Origin: CAVOGJ01 sp963700865
Lineage (GTDB): Bacteria; Planctomycetota; Planctomycetia; Pirellulales; Pirellulaceae
Direction of reading: 5' to 3'
DNA: 64,000 nt
NCBI GenBank assembly: GCA_963700865.1
Contig: CAVOZC010000019.1
Coordinates: 186,001 to 250,000, forward strand
Positions 56,008 to 64,000 of this stretch are shown in pieces. The notes under the pieces are model-generated. The model saw nothing but the letters and a program-made list of their open reading frames with translations, was not told the DNA's origin and ran no database searches. Made by a program: the position numbers and the translations under genes. Every line of letters begins with the position of its first letter. Position 1 is the first letter of the stretch.

Positions 56008-56836
56008 GGAGGCAATGCTTGCTGCGGGGAGTGGTGAATTGCGATGATCCAAGTATCCGTCCGAGTATAGCAAGCCCGCCGGCCAACCGGCTCCATCAGG
56101 GCTCGTTGCTGGACGGTAATCGTAGGGCAGGCTTATACCCTGCCGTTCCTTGCCAGAACCAATCGCCTATTTTGTTCCGCCTGCCTCAAACGGCGGGATA
56201 CAAACCTGCCCCAGCCACCATTCCCCCCGTGGCTGGGGCTTCCAGCCACAGTCGTCTCGCCGTCCTCGGTCCAAGGTCTGGCGACATCGGCTCCCAGCCA
56301 CGACTCGGGATGGCGACGTCTCCCGGCATCGGGCCGACAATTCAGCCACCATTCCACCCGTGGCTGTGGCTTCCAGCCACAGTCGTCTCGCCGTCCTCGG
56401 TCCAAGGTCTGGCGACATCGGCTCCCAGCCACGACTCGGGATCGCGACGTCACCCGGCTTCGGGCCGACAATTCAGCCACCATTCCCCTCGTGGCTGTGG
56501 CTTCCAGCCACAGTCGTCTCGCCGTCCTCGGTCCAAGGTCTGGCGACTTCGGCTACCAGCCACGACTCGGGATCGCGACGTCTCCCGGCTTCGGGCCGGC
56601 AATGCAGCCTATACCAGGTCAAGAGCGACTCCTTCTTGCCCTCTCGACGCGGCACTTCCGCCGCTGGCCGGCGTATCCCAAGGTGCCGATTCTGCTGCGA
56701 AAACCCCTCTTGACGCAGCCTTGGCACTTAGTAAACTTGCGTTCACTGTACGGATGTACTCCATCGGTCTGCCGACGCACCGCGCGGCCCGACGGAGCGA
56801 ACTTGGTATATTCCTGCTGAGTAGGAGGGCCAGACC
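56008..56836. other. Long gene-free region containing a tandem repeat
   Basis: About 830 bp contain the 3 x 131 bp repeat at 56212-56604. Short open frames here change frame at each repeat and are not genes. The last 100 bp before 56837 may hold the promoter of the next gene. Confidence 0.55.
56212..56604. repeat. Tandem repeat, three units of 131 bp
   Basis: Units start at 56212, 56343 and 56474, each exactly 131 bp and nearly identical. Each starts CAGCCACCATTCC and contains the palindromic word GTGGCTG-N-GGCTTCCAGCCAC, then CTCGGGAT and CGGGCCG-N-CAAT. The unit length is not a multiple of three, so it is not protein-coding. The palindromic word could fold as a hairpin in each unit. It sits between a membrane protein gene and a hypothetical gene reading away from each other. 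Confidence 0.92.
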
Positions 56837-58442
56837 ATGACGGATGCAAATCGGGAGCGGGATTTTGAGGTCGTTGTCGTGCGGGATCGTGACCGGACGC
56901 TGCAATGTCGGGTCGACGAATGGGATGCGGTGACGCTGGTGGCCGCCGTATCCTCCGACCCCCGCTGTTTTGCGGACTTGCACGGCGGCGTGTCGCCGTT
57001 ATCGTCATCGGCAGCCGCTGGAGGACTTGGGCTGGCAAGCGTTTACCGGTGAAATTCCGCCGGGGCCCTGGCTCTTCATCGATCTCGCTTGCCAGCGGCT
57101 GGTCTCGAATGATCTGGAGCGGCTTCCGCGGGAACCGTGCGCCTTCCAGCGCGACGAAGGCGACTGGGAGCCTTCCAACCCGGTGGTCTGGTGCAACGTG
57201 CCACCTTGGTGGGAGCAAGACGTGCAGGCTCGGCTGGAAGCCGACGCAGCGCCGTTGCCGCCTCCCTCCGCACCGGTCGACTTTCGCGGCGTCCTCTACG
57301 GACGGGCCATGGCGGAGGCCATTGCGGACCTGATGCGAGCCAGGCAAACCGCGGAGGGACTGCCGGCTGCCTTTGTGGACCTCGAAGGCGGGCGCGCAGA
57401 GCGGGCGCTGGATGACCAGGAACGGCAGCTTCTCCACCGCTGGAGAGCGTTGACAAATCGCGTACATGCGGACTGGCTGTTGGCAGCTCGTGCGGATTTG
57501 GAGCATCGACCGCCTCGGCATTTCCTGCATGCGGGGCGTGAATGGGTGGATCAAGAAATCGAGCACCGGCAGCGACAATGGTCGTTATTCCGCGCGCCAC
57601 CGCTGCCGCTCGAGCACGAAACGCACGCGTATCGTCATGGTCCCATGGGGACCGCCGAGGTGGTCGTGTATTTCGACTTTTGTCGCCAGGTGATTGCTGC
57701 GGGCTGGCGGCACTTGTGCGATAGCAAGGCGGACGGCTCGGCGACGCTCGCCGACGTGCTCTACGATGCGGGCGTCGCCTGGTTGCAGGCCGGGAGGATC
57801 GATGACGATCCGACGCCGCCGGCCGCAATCATTGAGAGTTGCCGTCGCCATATGCCAATGGTGGCCAACAAGAGCGAGCATCTGGATTGCGACTGTCCCA
57901 TCTGCCGGATGATGGCGGAACAGTCTGATTCGTTCGGTCCCGCCTTCTTTGGCTTTGACGGGCATCATCTGGAGCTTGACGACGAGTTCGCTTTTTCCCT
58001 CTGCGAGACGCGGGATGAGTGGGAGAGCCAGCGGTGTGACGACGATTTCGATGTGGAGGACTGGGACGAACCCGACTCGTTGGCCACCCGCCCGCCGGAA
58101 GACGACGATCTCGCCAGCGTCTGGAAGTCCAGTTTTGTGGCGGACATACCGGGCGGCGGCGTCAGCACGATGGCACTTGCATTTCGTGCCGCGGAGCTGG
58201 TCAGTGACCTGGAGATGACGCCTGATTCCCAGGCCCAAATTGACCACTTCAATCAGTTGTTCGACGCCGTGCGGCATGCGGAGGATGGCGGCAGCAAGCA
58301 GCGTCGTGAGCGAGTGGTCGCCTTGCGAGAGTACCTGGAACGGCTGGCTGGGCAGCATCCCGTGATGACCGGGAAAATCGCCGACTTCCAGAGCCAATTG
58401 GACGCCTGGATTCGCCAGCCTGCCACGGGTTTCTCGATATGA
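56837..58442 (+). CDS. Hypothetical protein, frameshifted near the 5' end
   Basis: ATG 56837 (MTDANRERDFEVVVVRDRDRTLQCRVDEWDAVTLVAAVSSDPRCFADLH) opens a frame that breaks near 56985-57000. Continuous sequence resumes RRYRHRQPLEDLGWQAFTGEIPPGPWLFIDLACQRLV in the frame that ends at 58442. The product of about 535 residues is acidic, probably cytoplasmic, with no signal peptide. It has a Cys cluster CDCPIC (in SEHLDCDCPICRMMAEQ) and a strongly acidic segment (CDDDFDVEDWDEPDS) about 100 residues before the end. I do not recognise a domain. The CxCxxC pattern might bind a metal. AGGAGG lies about 14 nt before the ATG. Confidence 0.72.
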
Positions 58443-58469
58443 GGTGCCGACACGGCTCGATCCCGTAAA

Positions 58470-58602
58470 CTCCCTCCCCCCGGAAAAGCGGATTGGTGGC
58501 GGTCGATCTGGTCGGCTGCTGCCGGGCTACGGTCAAACGCCTCATCGCGGGTGATGATGGGGCCGGTGACAACCAATCGTCGCTTTTCCGTAGCGGGGAG
58601 GG
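58470..58602. repeat. MITE-like element with imperfect terminal inverted repeats
   Basis: The left end (58470-58490, CCCTCC...GGAAAAGCG) and right end (58581-58602, CGCTTTTCCG...GGGGAGGG) are inverted copies; similarity continues inward (GATTGGT / ACCAATC). The element fills the 290-bp convergent gap between the hypothetical gene and the aldo/keto reductase gene. It may be a non-autonomous mobile repeat or act as a transcript-end hairpin. Confidence 0.55.
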
Positions 58603-58731
58603 TTGGGGAGGGGGACGCCGATGGCGGGCAACACGGCTCGACACCACACGCCGGGTCGATTCCCGAGCCCAATCGCCGGGGCGGAAGCCAAGGCAGGACG
58701 ATGGCCCATCATTCAGGATGTTGGGCGCTCC

Positions 58732-59703
58732 TCAACCGTTGGCTGCGGAAAATGATTCCCAAGCATCTTTCGCCAATATTCCCAGGTTGCCGGCGGCCAG
58801 ATTCTCGCCGACCTGGGCGGGTGTCTTGCCACCCGGAATCGCCGTGTGGCACGCGGGGTGCGAAATGGCGAAGCGGAGACTGAGTTGGGCCTTGGATTGA
58901 GATGGCCAGCGGGCATAGACGGGCGCCAGCCGATCGAATTGATCGAGGTACTGCTCAAGCTTCTCCGGGGAGAGATTAAAACGGCGATGATCGTCATCGC
59001 CGAAGTGCTGTCCTCGGGTAAATTTGCCCGTAAGCAGCCCGAACAGTAATGGAATCCGGACGATCACGCCGATGCCGTAGGCCAGCGCCTTCGGAAACAA
59101 AACCCGCTCCGCCTCGCGCTCGAGCACATTGTCGCGCACCTGGATCACGTCCAGGAGCGAATGGTGCCGATCGAGAAGGTGTGCGTGAGCTGTCTCTTGA
59201 AACGATTGGACGCTCCACCCCGCATGCTTGATCTTGCCCGCACGCTTTAAGGACTCGAGGGCCTCCCACGGGGCATCCTTTTCCAATTCTTCGAGGTTTC
59301 CGCTGTGAAGCTGCAGGATATCCAGCGCCTCGACTCGCAACCGCCGGATGCTCTGTTCCGCCGCCGAGATCAAATAATCTCGGTCGTAATTCTGTCGAAT
59401 CGGCCCATAGCCGTGATCGTCCGCGGGACTGGCGTGGTAGAAATCATTGCCGGCCTTGGTGGCGATCACCACATCCGCGGTGGGCCGCTTTCGCAGGGCG
59501 CGGGCGATGAGTTCTTCGGAGTGTCCCCGGCCGTAGACATCCGCGGTATCCAGCAGTGTGCAACCCGCATCCAGGGCCGCGTTGAGCGCGGCAAGAGAAA
59601 CGTCATCGTCCGTTTTGCCCCAGTCCATACCGCCAATTGCCCAACATCCGAATCCGATGTTCGATACCGATGGGCCGCGTTCACCCAGTCGACGATATTC
59701 CAT
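58732..59703 (-). CDS. Aldo/keto reductase
   Basis: ATG 59703 (MEYRRLGERGPSVSNIGFGCWAIGG) has AAGGAAA about 6 nt upstream. The 323-residue (beta/alpha)8 protein carries the AKR tetrad: Asp and Tyr in LLDTADVYGRGHSE, Lys in VVIATKAGNDF and His in LDILQLHSGN. The C-terminal NADPH site region AIPGGKTPAQVGENL also fits. Such enzymes reduce sugar-derived or other carbonyls with NADPH. It stands alone between a repeat-filled gap and a 600-bp gap; no pathway link is visible. Confidence 0.92.
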   Translation of the reverse strand: MEYRRLGERGPSVSNIGFGCWAIGGMDWGKTDDDVSLAALNAALDAGCTLLDTADVYGRGHSEELIARALRKRPTADVVIATKAGNDFYHASPADDHGYGPIRQNYDRDYLISAAEQSIRRLRVEALDILQLHSGNLEELEKDAPWEALESLKRAGKIKHAGWSVQSFQETAHAHLLDRHHSLLDVIQVRDNVLEREAERVLFPKALAYGIGVIVRIPLLFGLLTGKFTRGQHFGDDDHRRFNLSPEKLEQYLDQFDRLAPVYARWPSQSKAQLSLRFAISHPACHTAIPGGKTPAQVGENLAAGNLGILAKDAWESFSAANG

Positions 59704-60330
59704 CTCGTTTCCTTTTTGAAGCCGATCCGCATCCGACGGCCATTCCTGAAAGCAGCCACTGCATTGTAGCGGGTTCGGGAACGGCGGAAGAAGTAATGAC
59801 TGCCTCAATTTGGGGCTCTAGGTAAACGTGAAAGTTGCTTAAGTTGCCGGGGAGAGGGCAGGTGTCATGGTGCCCCGTGTTTGTGGCCAGGAACCGGCGG
59901 ACTATCATTGTCGGCATGCAGAAACAGGTTGCTCGCGCCCTTACGTTGCCGTCATCCCGATCTTCGCTGCGCTCGCTGTTGGTAGCATGAAACGATGTTC
60001 GCACGCTACAAAATCCATCGCGGAAAGTCATCCTCGAACGCACAACTGCCAGCGGGGATTCGACAAGACACGCGCAAGCATACTCGTCACTGTTTGAGAC
60101 CGCCCGAGCAGGCCGTCTGGATGTACCTTAACCACCCGTCGCTTGAGTCGTGGAGAGGGAGTATTCGACCCGCCGTGCCGGTTCCATAGGGAAGAAAACA
60201 CATGCCCTTATGTTGACGCGTTCGGTAAACAGGCAAGATGCCTGTTGAGCCCAAGAGGGCAGGCGTCATTGTTCCGTTGACGGAGCAATGACTTCGCAAA
60301 ATATGGATGCCATTCGCTCCTGACAAATGG
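59704..60330. other. Gene-free stretch with a small hairpin repeat
   Basis: About 630 bp between two minus-strand genes. No credible coding frame was found. It contains the inverted repeat AACAGGCA-AGA-TGCCTGTT at 60228-60246, a word (read as TGILPV) I associate with dispersed planctomycete repeats. Confidence 0.5.
60228..60246. repeat. Short palindromic repeat AACAGGCA-N3-TGCCTGTT
   Basis: A perfect 8-bp inverted repeat with a 3-nt spacer lies downstream of the 60331-61107 gene. It could act as a small transcript hairpin, but no T-run follows. Confidence 0.45.
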
Positions 60331-61107
60331 TTACCTCCTCGCTTCGACGATCGGCAATCGAATGATCGCCCCTGCCGCAAGACCAAAGCGCTCGACGTGC
60401 CCCGTGATGTTCTCCGAAGACGCGGTTTCCACGATCACGTGGGTATGCGACGAAGTCGCTGGGTGCGTCACATTTCCCACCGATTCCTTGGCAAAGATGC
60501 CGATCAGGGTTCCTCGCACGCTCTTCCGCTCGATTTCAACTGGTTGCAGCTCGCTTGGCAATTGGAGCTTGTTCAATCGGGCGTGCATGGGACACGCGCC
60601 GTTAATGACATGGAGCCGGACGTCTGCCAATTCTCCTGCGACGACAAATGGAAATGGTTTTGCCGTGTTGATCCCACTTGTGGCAGCCAAATCCTCGATG
60701 AATGCTTCCACCTGCTGGGGCGTGAGATCCTTGGGAATGGAATGCTGTTGCCATAGGGGAACGTAGGCTCCAACCAGTAACGTCGCCTGATCTTGCAGCG
60801 CTGATCCATTCAATTCTGTCTGTAGTTTCCTGTCGGAGTCCACCCGCGTGATCATCGGCTTGCCGTCAAAGACCGTGATTTCACCGACCAGCTTTTCCAA
60901 CGCCCCAACGGCATAGAAGTGTTCGCGTTTCACGAGATCTTTGAGCTCGACCCGACCGCCATGTAACTTGTTTCCAATGGCCTCATGCATCTTGCCGTAC
61001 TGCACGATGGTCCCATCCCAGGTGTCGTCGGCATCTACGAACATCGACCAGGCACAAACGAACAATGCGACCACCACAAGTTGCTGACCGTAAGTCCACG
61101 ACGTCAT
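60331..61107 (-). CDS. Exported acetolactate decarboxylase-like protein
   Basis: ATG 61107 has AGGAG 8 nt upstream. The 258-residue protein has a signal peptide (MTSWTYGQQLVVVALFVCAWSMFVDA) and matches the ALDC fold: YGKMHEAIGNKLHGGRVELKDL, HFYAVGALEKLVGEITVFDGKP and the zinc-binding region SHTHVIVETASSENITGHVERFG (His221, His223, His237). ALDC turns alpha-acetolactate into acetoin, and some bacteria export it. No acetolactate synthase or acetoin gene is nearby, and the conserved catalytic Glu and Arg cannot be confirmed by eye. It may act on another substrate. Confidence 0.83.
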   Translation of the reverse strand: MTSWTYGQQLVVVALFVCAWSMFVDADDTWDGTIVQYGKMHEAIGNKLHGGRVELKDLVKREHFYAVGALEKLVGEITVFDGKPMITRVDSDRKLQTELNGSALQDQATLLVGAYVPLWQQHSIPKDLTPQQVEAFIEDLAATSGINTAKPFPFVVAGELADVRLHVINGACPMHARLNKLQLPSELQPVEIERKSVRGTLIGIFAKESVGNVTHPATSSHTHVIVETASSENITGHVERFGLAAGAIIRLPIVEARR

Positions 61108-61376
61108 GTTTTGCTCCTTCTCGCTTACGCGGCCCGGCAGCGGTACCGCGTCTCAGCACAGCAAAGCGCACCACGCGACCTGCCGCCCAAAATAGCGAAG
61201 GAGTGTGATCTTTGGAGGCGCACGGCCGCCTGGCCCTCCACGATGGTGGGCTTCTGGAGGCGTTTTTCGCTGTTGGCCTTGCAACGAAATTCCTGCAACT
61301 CGCATGCCGAAGGGGGCATTCCCGGTCCCCGACGGTGATTTTGTAACCGCTGACAGGGCTACCCGGGCCTACGACG

Positions 61377-61397
61377 AGATACGCCGCAGGCGTATCT
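61377..61397. repeat. Perfect hairpin AGATACGCC-GCA-GGCGTATCT
   Basis: A 9-bp perfect inverted repeat with a 3-nt loop lies in the gene-free region. It is not followed by a T-run, so it is not a classical terminator. Confidence 0.5.
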
Positions 61398-61539
61398 GAA
61401 GGAAAGGACGCCTACCTGGTGACCGCGACCGGGACGCCCAGCAGACGGGGCGACGCGGGTTGCCGATCCGCCTGGATTGGATGGACCGGTTAGGGGCGTC
61501 TTTCGCGGCCACGCATTGTTTTTCGACCTCCAGGCATGG

Positions 61540-61760
61540 AGAGCGGCGCCCACCCGAACTTCCTTCGTGGCCCTCGTGCTTTTCGTGGTTGCCTTCTGAA
61601 CCGCCCATAAGCCAGACCTGCGGGCCGTGCCGTCATCCACACCACTGCTCGCTCATCGTGCTGCGCGCTGAGGGGAACGGTGCTCGTCAACGGAGTGCAC
61701 GCGTCCGATGGCGAGCACGAGAAGGAAAATCCGTTGAATCCACGAAGATGCATTCAGAAA
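61540..61760. repeat. Composite dispersed repeat (TTCGTGG reiterations and GAGCAC/GTGCTC segment)
   Basis: The first part has repeated CTTCGTGG / CCTCGTG / TTTTCGTGG words (reverse strand reads NHEKHEGHE when translated), a phrase common in planctomycete intergenic DNA. The second part (61661-61740) matches 31820-31895 in inverse orientation, including AGGGGAACGGTGCTCGT. Confidence 0.5.
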
Positions 61761-62508
61761 TGCGTGTCAGGACAGGGCCCCAGGGGCCGCGGGCATTTCG
61801 ACGATGCTTGGGAGTCTTTTTTATGCGCCATACGACGCAAATCGGTTGAGGACAAGTCGAAGAAGGACCTCGAAATCGTCGTCCGCCGTCGCCGCTCGTT
61901 TCGGGCAGCCATCGTGCCGCCAACAGCCGCGTCTCGCCGGCCGGAAGGCGATTCGACGGTCCGGCGCTCACCCTCCTTCACGCGACGCTGGTGCGTGCGG
62001 CTCACAGGATACGCAGGCGAATGTGCTCACCACATTTGCTCGCGCAGGGTCCCGCATGGTGTTGATCGATGCTGGCGGTCATTGGAAAATTATCACGGAG
62101 CCATGCAGTCGGGGAAGTGACGCCACACAACGCGAGCGGGTCGCGGACGGAATCTCGCCGGCTTTGTGCCGCTGTAAAACAGAGGCTGTAAAAACAGAGA
62201 GAGCAAGCGCATCGGGGCCGAATCAAAAAACATCGAACACGGCAGCGCGACACCGGTACAGCGATGCGTTCTTGTAAATGCCGGCGACGGCGGATGGCCG
62301 TCGGCCAGAAATAAAGGGAAGGGCCGTCAGCCGGGGTCCGACCACCGTCGGGTGACGGCGATGTTGGGCTTCGCGACGGATTTCCACGATCCGTGATCCC
62401 ATCGATGGGGCCAATCTGGCAAGTTCGGCCGGTCTTTCCTGCGGTATACTGGGGAAAGAGCGCTCGGTCACCTAGATGCACCGCGGAGACAGGATACGGA
62501 ACAAAGGT

Positions 62509-64000
62509 ATGGCCAGTTTCGAGTTACGATTGTACGAGGATGGCAATTTGCGTCGGCGTGTGCCGGCGCAGGCGGCGCTGGAGGTGGGACGTCAACGCAA
62601 CAGCGGCGAACCGGCCCCCTTTACCCTCCACGAGCATCCGCAGGAGGGTTGGCGGTTGATCGTCGGATCGACGCAGGAAACCAGCATTCCGCGACGCTGG
62701 TTCCGGCTGTCTCCGCAGGCCGACGGGACGTTCGAAATCCATAACCTGCACGCGTCCTATCCCGTCACACTGGCCGATGGCACGCTCATTGCCGCCGGGA
62801 GAAGGCTGGCGGTAGGTACCGAGCCGTTAATCAATGTGGCGCCGGGTCGAGTCATGCGGGTGCTGACTCCCCAGGTTGACGAGGAAGAAGGACAGCAATT
62901 CCGCAGCTTGCGGAGACGGGTCGACAGCGACGAGGGCTCGAGCGGGATGGCTCCGCTGGCCACCCTGCGGACGATGGTGCCGCCCGGTGCCACGGAAGTC
63001 GATGCCGGAGGTTTCGTGAACTTGCTTCGACAGGCGCTGCGTGTCGTCCGCGAGGCCGCCGGTTCCGATGCCTTTTTCCAAACGGCGCTCGACGCCGCAC
63101 GCAGTATCGTGGGGCTTGATCGGGCGGTGATTCTCATTCCCGACGACCAGGGAGGGTGGACCGTTCGCTCGCAATCGCCGGTCGATGTCCAGGCGAGTGC
63201 CTTTCCGGAAATCAGTGATACGCTGTTGCGTCGCGTGCAGGAAGAACGCTGCACACAAATCTATGATTCCGAAAAGTGCGAATTACCGGATAGTTCATTG
63301 GCGATCATCAATTGTGCGGTGGCGGCACCCGTGCTCGACCATCAGGAACAGATCGTGGCCGCCTTATACGGCGATCGCAGTCTTGATATTTCCGCGACCA
63401 ACGACGCGGGTATTTCCGACGTCGAGGCGACGTTGGTGGAAGTCCTGGCGGGTGCCGTCGCAGCCGGTATTGCTCGGCAGGGCGAGGAGCGGTCCCGCAT
63501 GCGGCTGGCTGAATTCTTTTCGCCACGGGTGGCGGAGCAATTGGCACAACGTCCCGAATTACTGACGGGGCAGGACGCCGAGGTGACGGTTCTGTTTTGC
63601 GACATTCGCGGTTTCAGTAGCGTGGCCGAGCAAATCGGGCCTACCAAGACCATCGAGTGGCTAAACGATGTATTGACTGAGTTGAGTGAGTGCGTGGTCA
63701 ATCGTGATGGTGTGCTGATCGACTACGTGGGCGACCAGGTGATGGCCATGTGGGGTGCTCCCCAACCGCAACCAAACCATGCGGAACGCGGGATGGACGC
63801 GGCGGCCGAGATGCTGGTGCGGGCGGAAGTCCTGCGGGCGCGATGGCAGACGCGTCTGCCCCGGACGTTTGACATCGGGATCGGACTCAATACCGGCATC
63901 GCCCGCGTCGGCAATACCGGCTCGCGATTGAAATTCAAATATGGTGTCTTAGGAAATACGGTCAACACGGCGAGCCGCCTGCAAGACGCGTCGAAGCAGT
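62509..64000 (+). CDS. Class III adenylate/guanylate cyclase with FHA-like and GAF domains (3' end outside window)
   Basis: ATG 62509 (MASFELRLYEDGNLRRRVPAQAALEVGRQRNSGEP) opens a frame that runs past the window end; at least 497 residues are present. Residues about 1-120 look like a FHA-type beta sandwich. Residues about 165-325 resemble a GAF sensor (SDAFFQTALDAARSIVGLDRAVILI). From about 345 comes the cyclase domain: metal Asp in VLFCDIRGFSSVAEQ, second Asp in LIDYVGDQVMAMWGAP, then FKYGVLGNTVNTASRLQ with the transition-state Asn. It would make a cyclic nucleotide in response to phosphoprotein or small-ligand signals. No link to the pectin genes is visible. Confidence 0.93.
   Translation, partial: MASFELRLYEDGNLRRRVPAQAALEVGRQRNSGEPAPFTLHEHPQEGWRLIVGSTQETSIPRRWFRLSPQADGTFEIHNLHASYPVTLADGTLIAAGRRLAVGTEPLINVAPGRVMRVLTPQVDEEEGQQFRSLRRRVDSDEGSSGMAPLATLRTMVPPGATEVDAGGFVNLLRQALRVVREAAGSDAFFQTALDAARSIVGLDRAVILIPDDQGGWTVRSQSPVDVQASAFPEISDTLLRRVQEERCTQIYDSEKCELPDSSLAIINCAVAAPVLDHQEQIVAALYGDRSLDISATNDAGISDVEATLVEVLAGAVAAGIARQGEERSRMRLAEFFSPRVAEQLAQRPELLTGQDAEVTVLFCDIRGFSSVAEQIGPTKTIEWLNDVLTELSECVVNRDGVLIDYVGDQVMAMWGAPQPQPNHAERGMDAAAEMLVRAEVLRARWQTRLPRTFDIGIGLNTGIARVGNTGSRLKFKYGVLGNTVNTASRLQDASKQ

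Larger units (their letters stand above)
61108..62508. other. 1.4 kb gene-free region rich in short repeats
   Basis: No open frame here has a ribosome site, a recognisable domain or consistent coding character. The stretch contains the hairpin at 61377-61397, TTCGTGG-type reiterations (about 61560-61600) and the dispersed GAGCAC/GTGCTC repeat at 61661-61740. It may include remnants of a lost gene. The promoter of the cyclase gene should lie in its last part. Confidence 0.5.

Noticed and set aside
56212..56604. CRISPR array
   Set aside because: Units are 131 bp, adjacent and nearly identical throughout. There are no short repeats with unique spacers and no cas genes.
59704..60330. Small genes or tRNA in the gap
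   Set aside because: Scanning by eye gave no cloverleaf-like pattern and no frame with a ribosome site.
61108..62508. Several 60-150 codon frames on both strands
   Set aside because: They overlap each other, lack start signals and coincide with short repeats.

Overview
This window looks like chromosomal DNA of a planctomycete, probably a Pirellulales-type bacterium. The evidence is the density of DUF1559 pilin-like proteins, several PEP-CTERM proteins with dockerin-like repeats, an ECF sigma / FecR operon, SSS and TRAP transporters next to secreted carbohydrate-active enzymes, and short dispersed intergenic repeats. I saw no rRNA, tRNA, CRISPR array, phage or insertion sequence.

Layout. 1-5.8 kb (minus): the end of a Tat-exported Gfo/Idh/MocA oxidoreductase, then a surface-signalling operon read as ECF sigma factor, orphan XylR-type HTH protein, FecR protein and two DUF1559 pseudopilins. 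6.1-7.2 kb: a PEP-CTERM protein with a terminator. 7.2-14.8 kb (minus): an apparent operon of RuBisCO-like protein (RLP), DUF1537 acid-sugar kinase, Asp/Glu-racemase-like protein, BASS transporter, BNR/sialidase-like protein and SSS symporter. A DapA-family aldolase at 14.9 kb is divergent from it. 15.9-26 kb (minus): secreted PL1 pectate lyase and GH95 (4-nt overlap), then a FucI-family isomerase, a transketolase split into two subunits, and a GlpK-like FGGY kinase. 26-41 kb: secreted beta-helix/putative glycosidase, GH127, three PL1 lyases, and a pectin methylesterase fused to a rhamnogalacturonan-acetylesterase-like domain. 41-44 kb: a TRAP transporter. 44-54.7 kb: another PL1, two PEP-CTERM proteins, a DUF1559 protein, a small lipoprotein, GH28 polygalacturonase, a PL9-like lyase and a XylR-type regulator. 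54.7-64 kb: a DUF5009/HGSNAT-like membrane protein, a 3 x 131 bp tandem repeat, a hypothetical protein, an aldo/keto reductase, an acetolactate-decarboxylase-like exported protein, a repeat-rich 1.4 kb gap, and the start of an FHA-like/GAF/class III cyclase.

How it fits together (inference): this is a pectin utilisation locus. Exported PL1, PL9, GH28, PME/RGAE, GH127 and GH95 would depolymerise pectin, possibly including rhamnogalacturonan II. TRAP, SSS and BASS carriers could import products. Two cytoplasmic modules resemble the two arms of D-apiose/apionate catabolism: isomerase + FGGY kinase + split transketolase, and DUF1537 kinase + RLP. This substrate assignment is a hypothesis. Ten genes carry one or two reading-frame breaks, with conserved sequence resuming in another frame. 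That is more consistent with uncorrected indel errors in a draft assembly than with decay of the whole locus, but raw reads are needed to decide.
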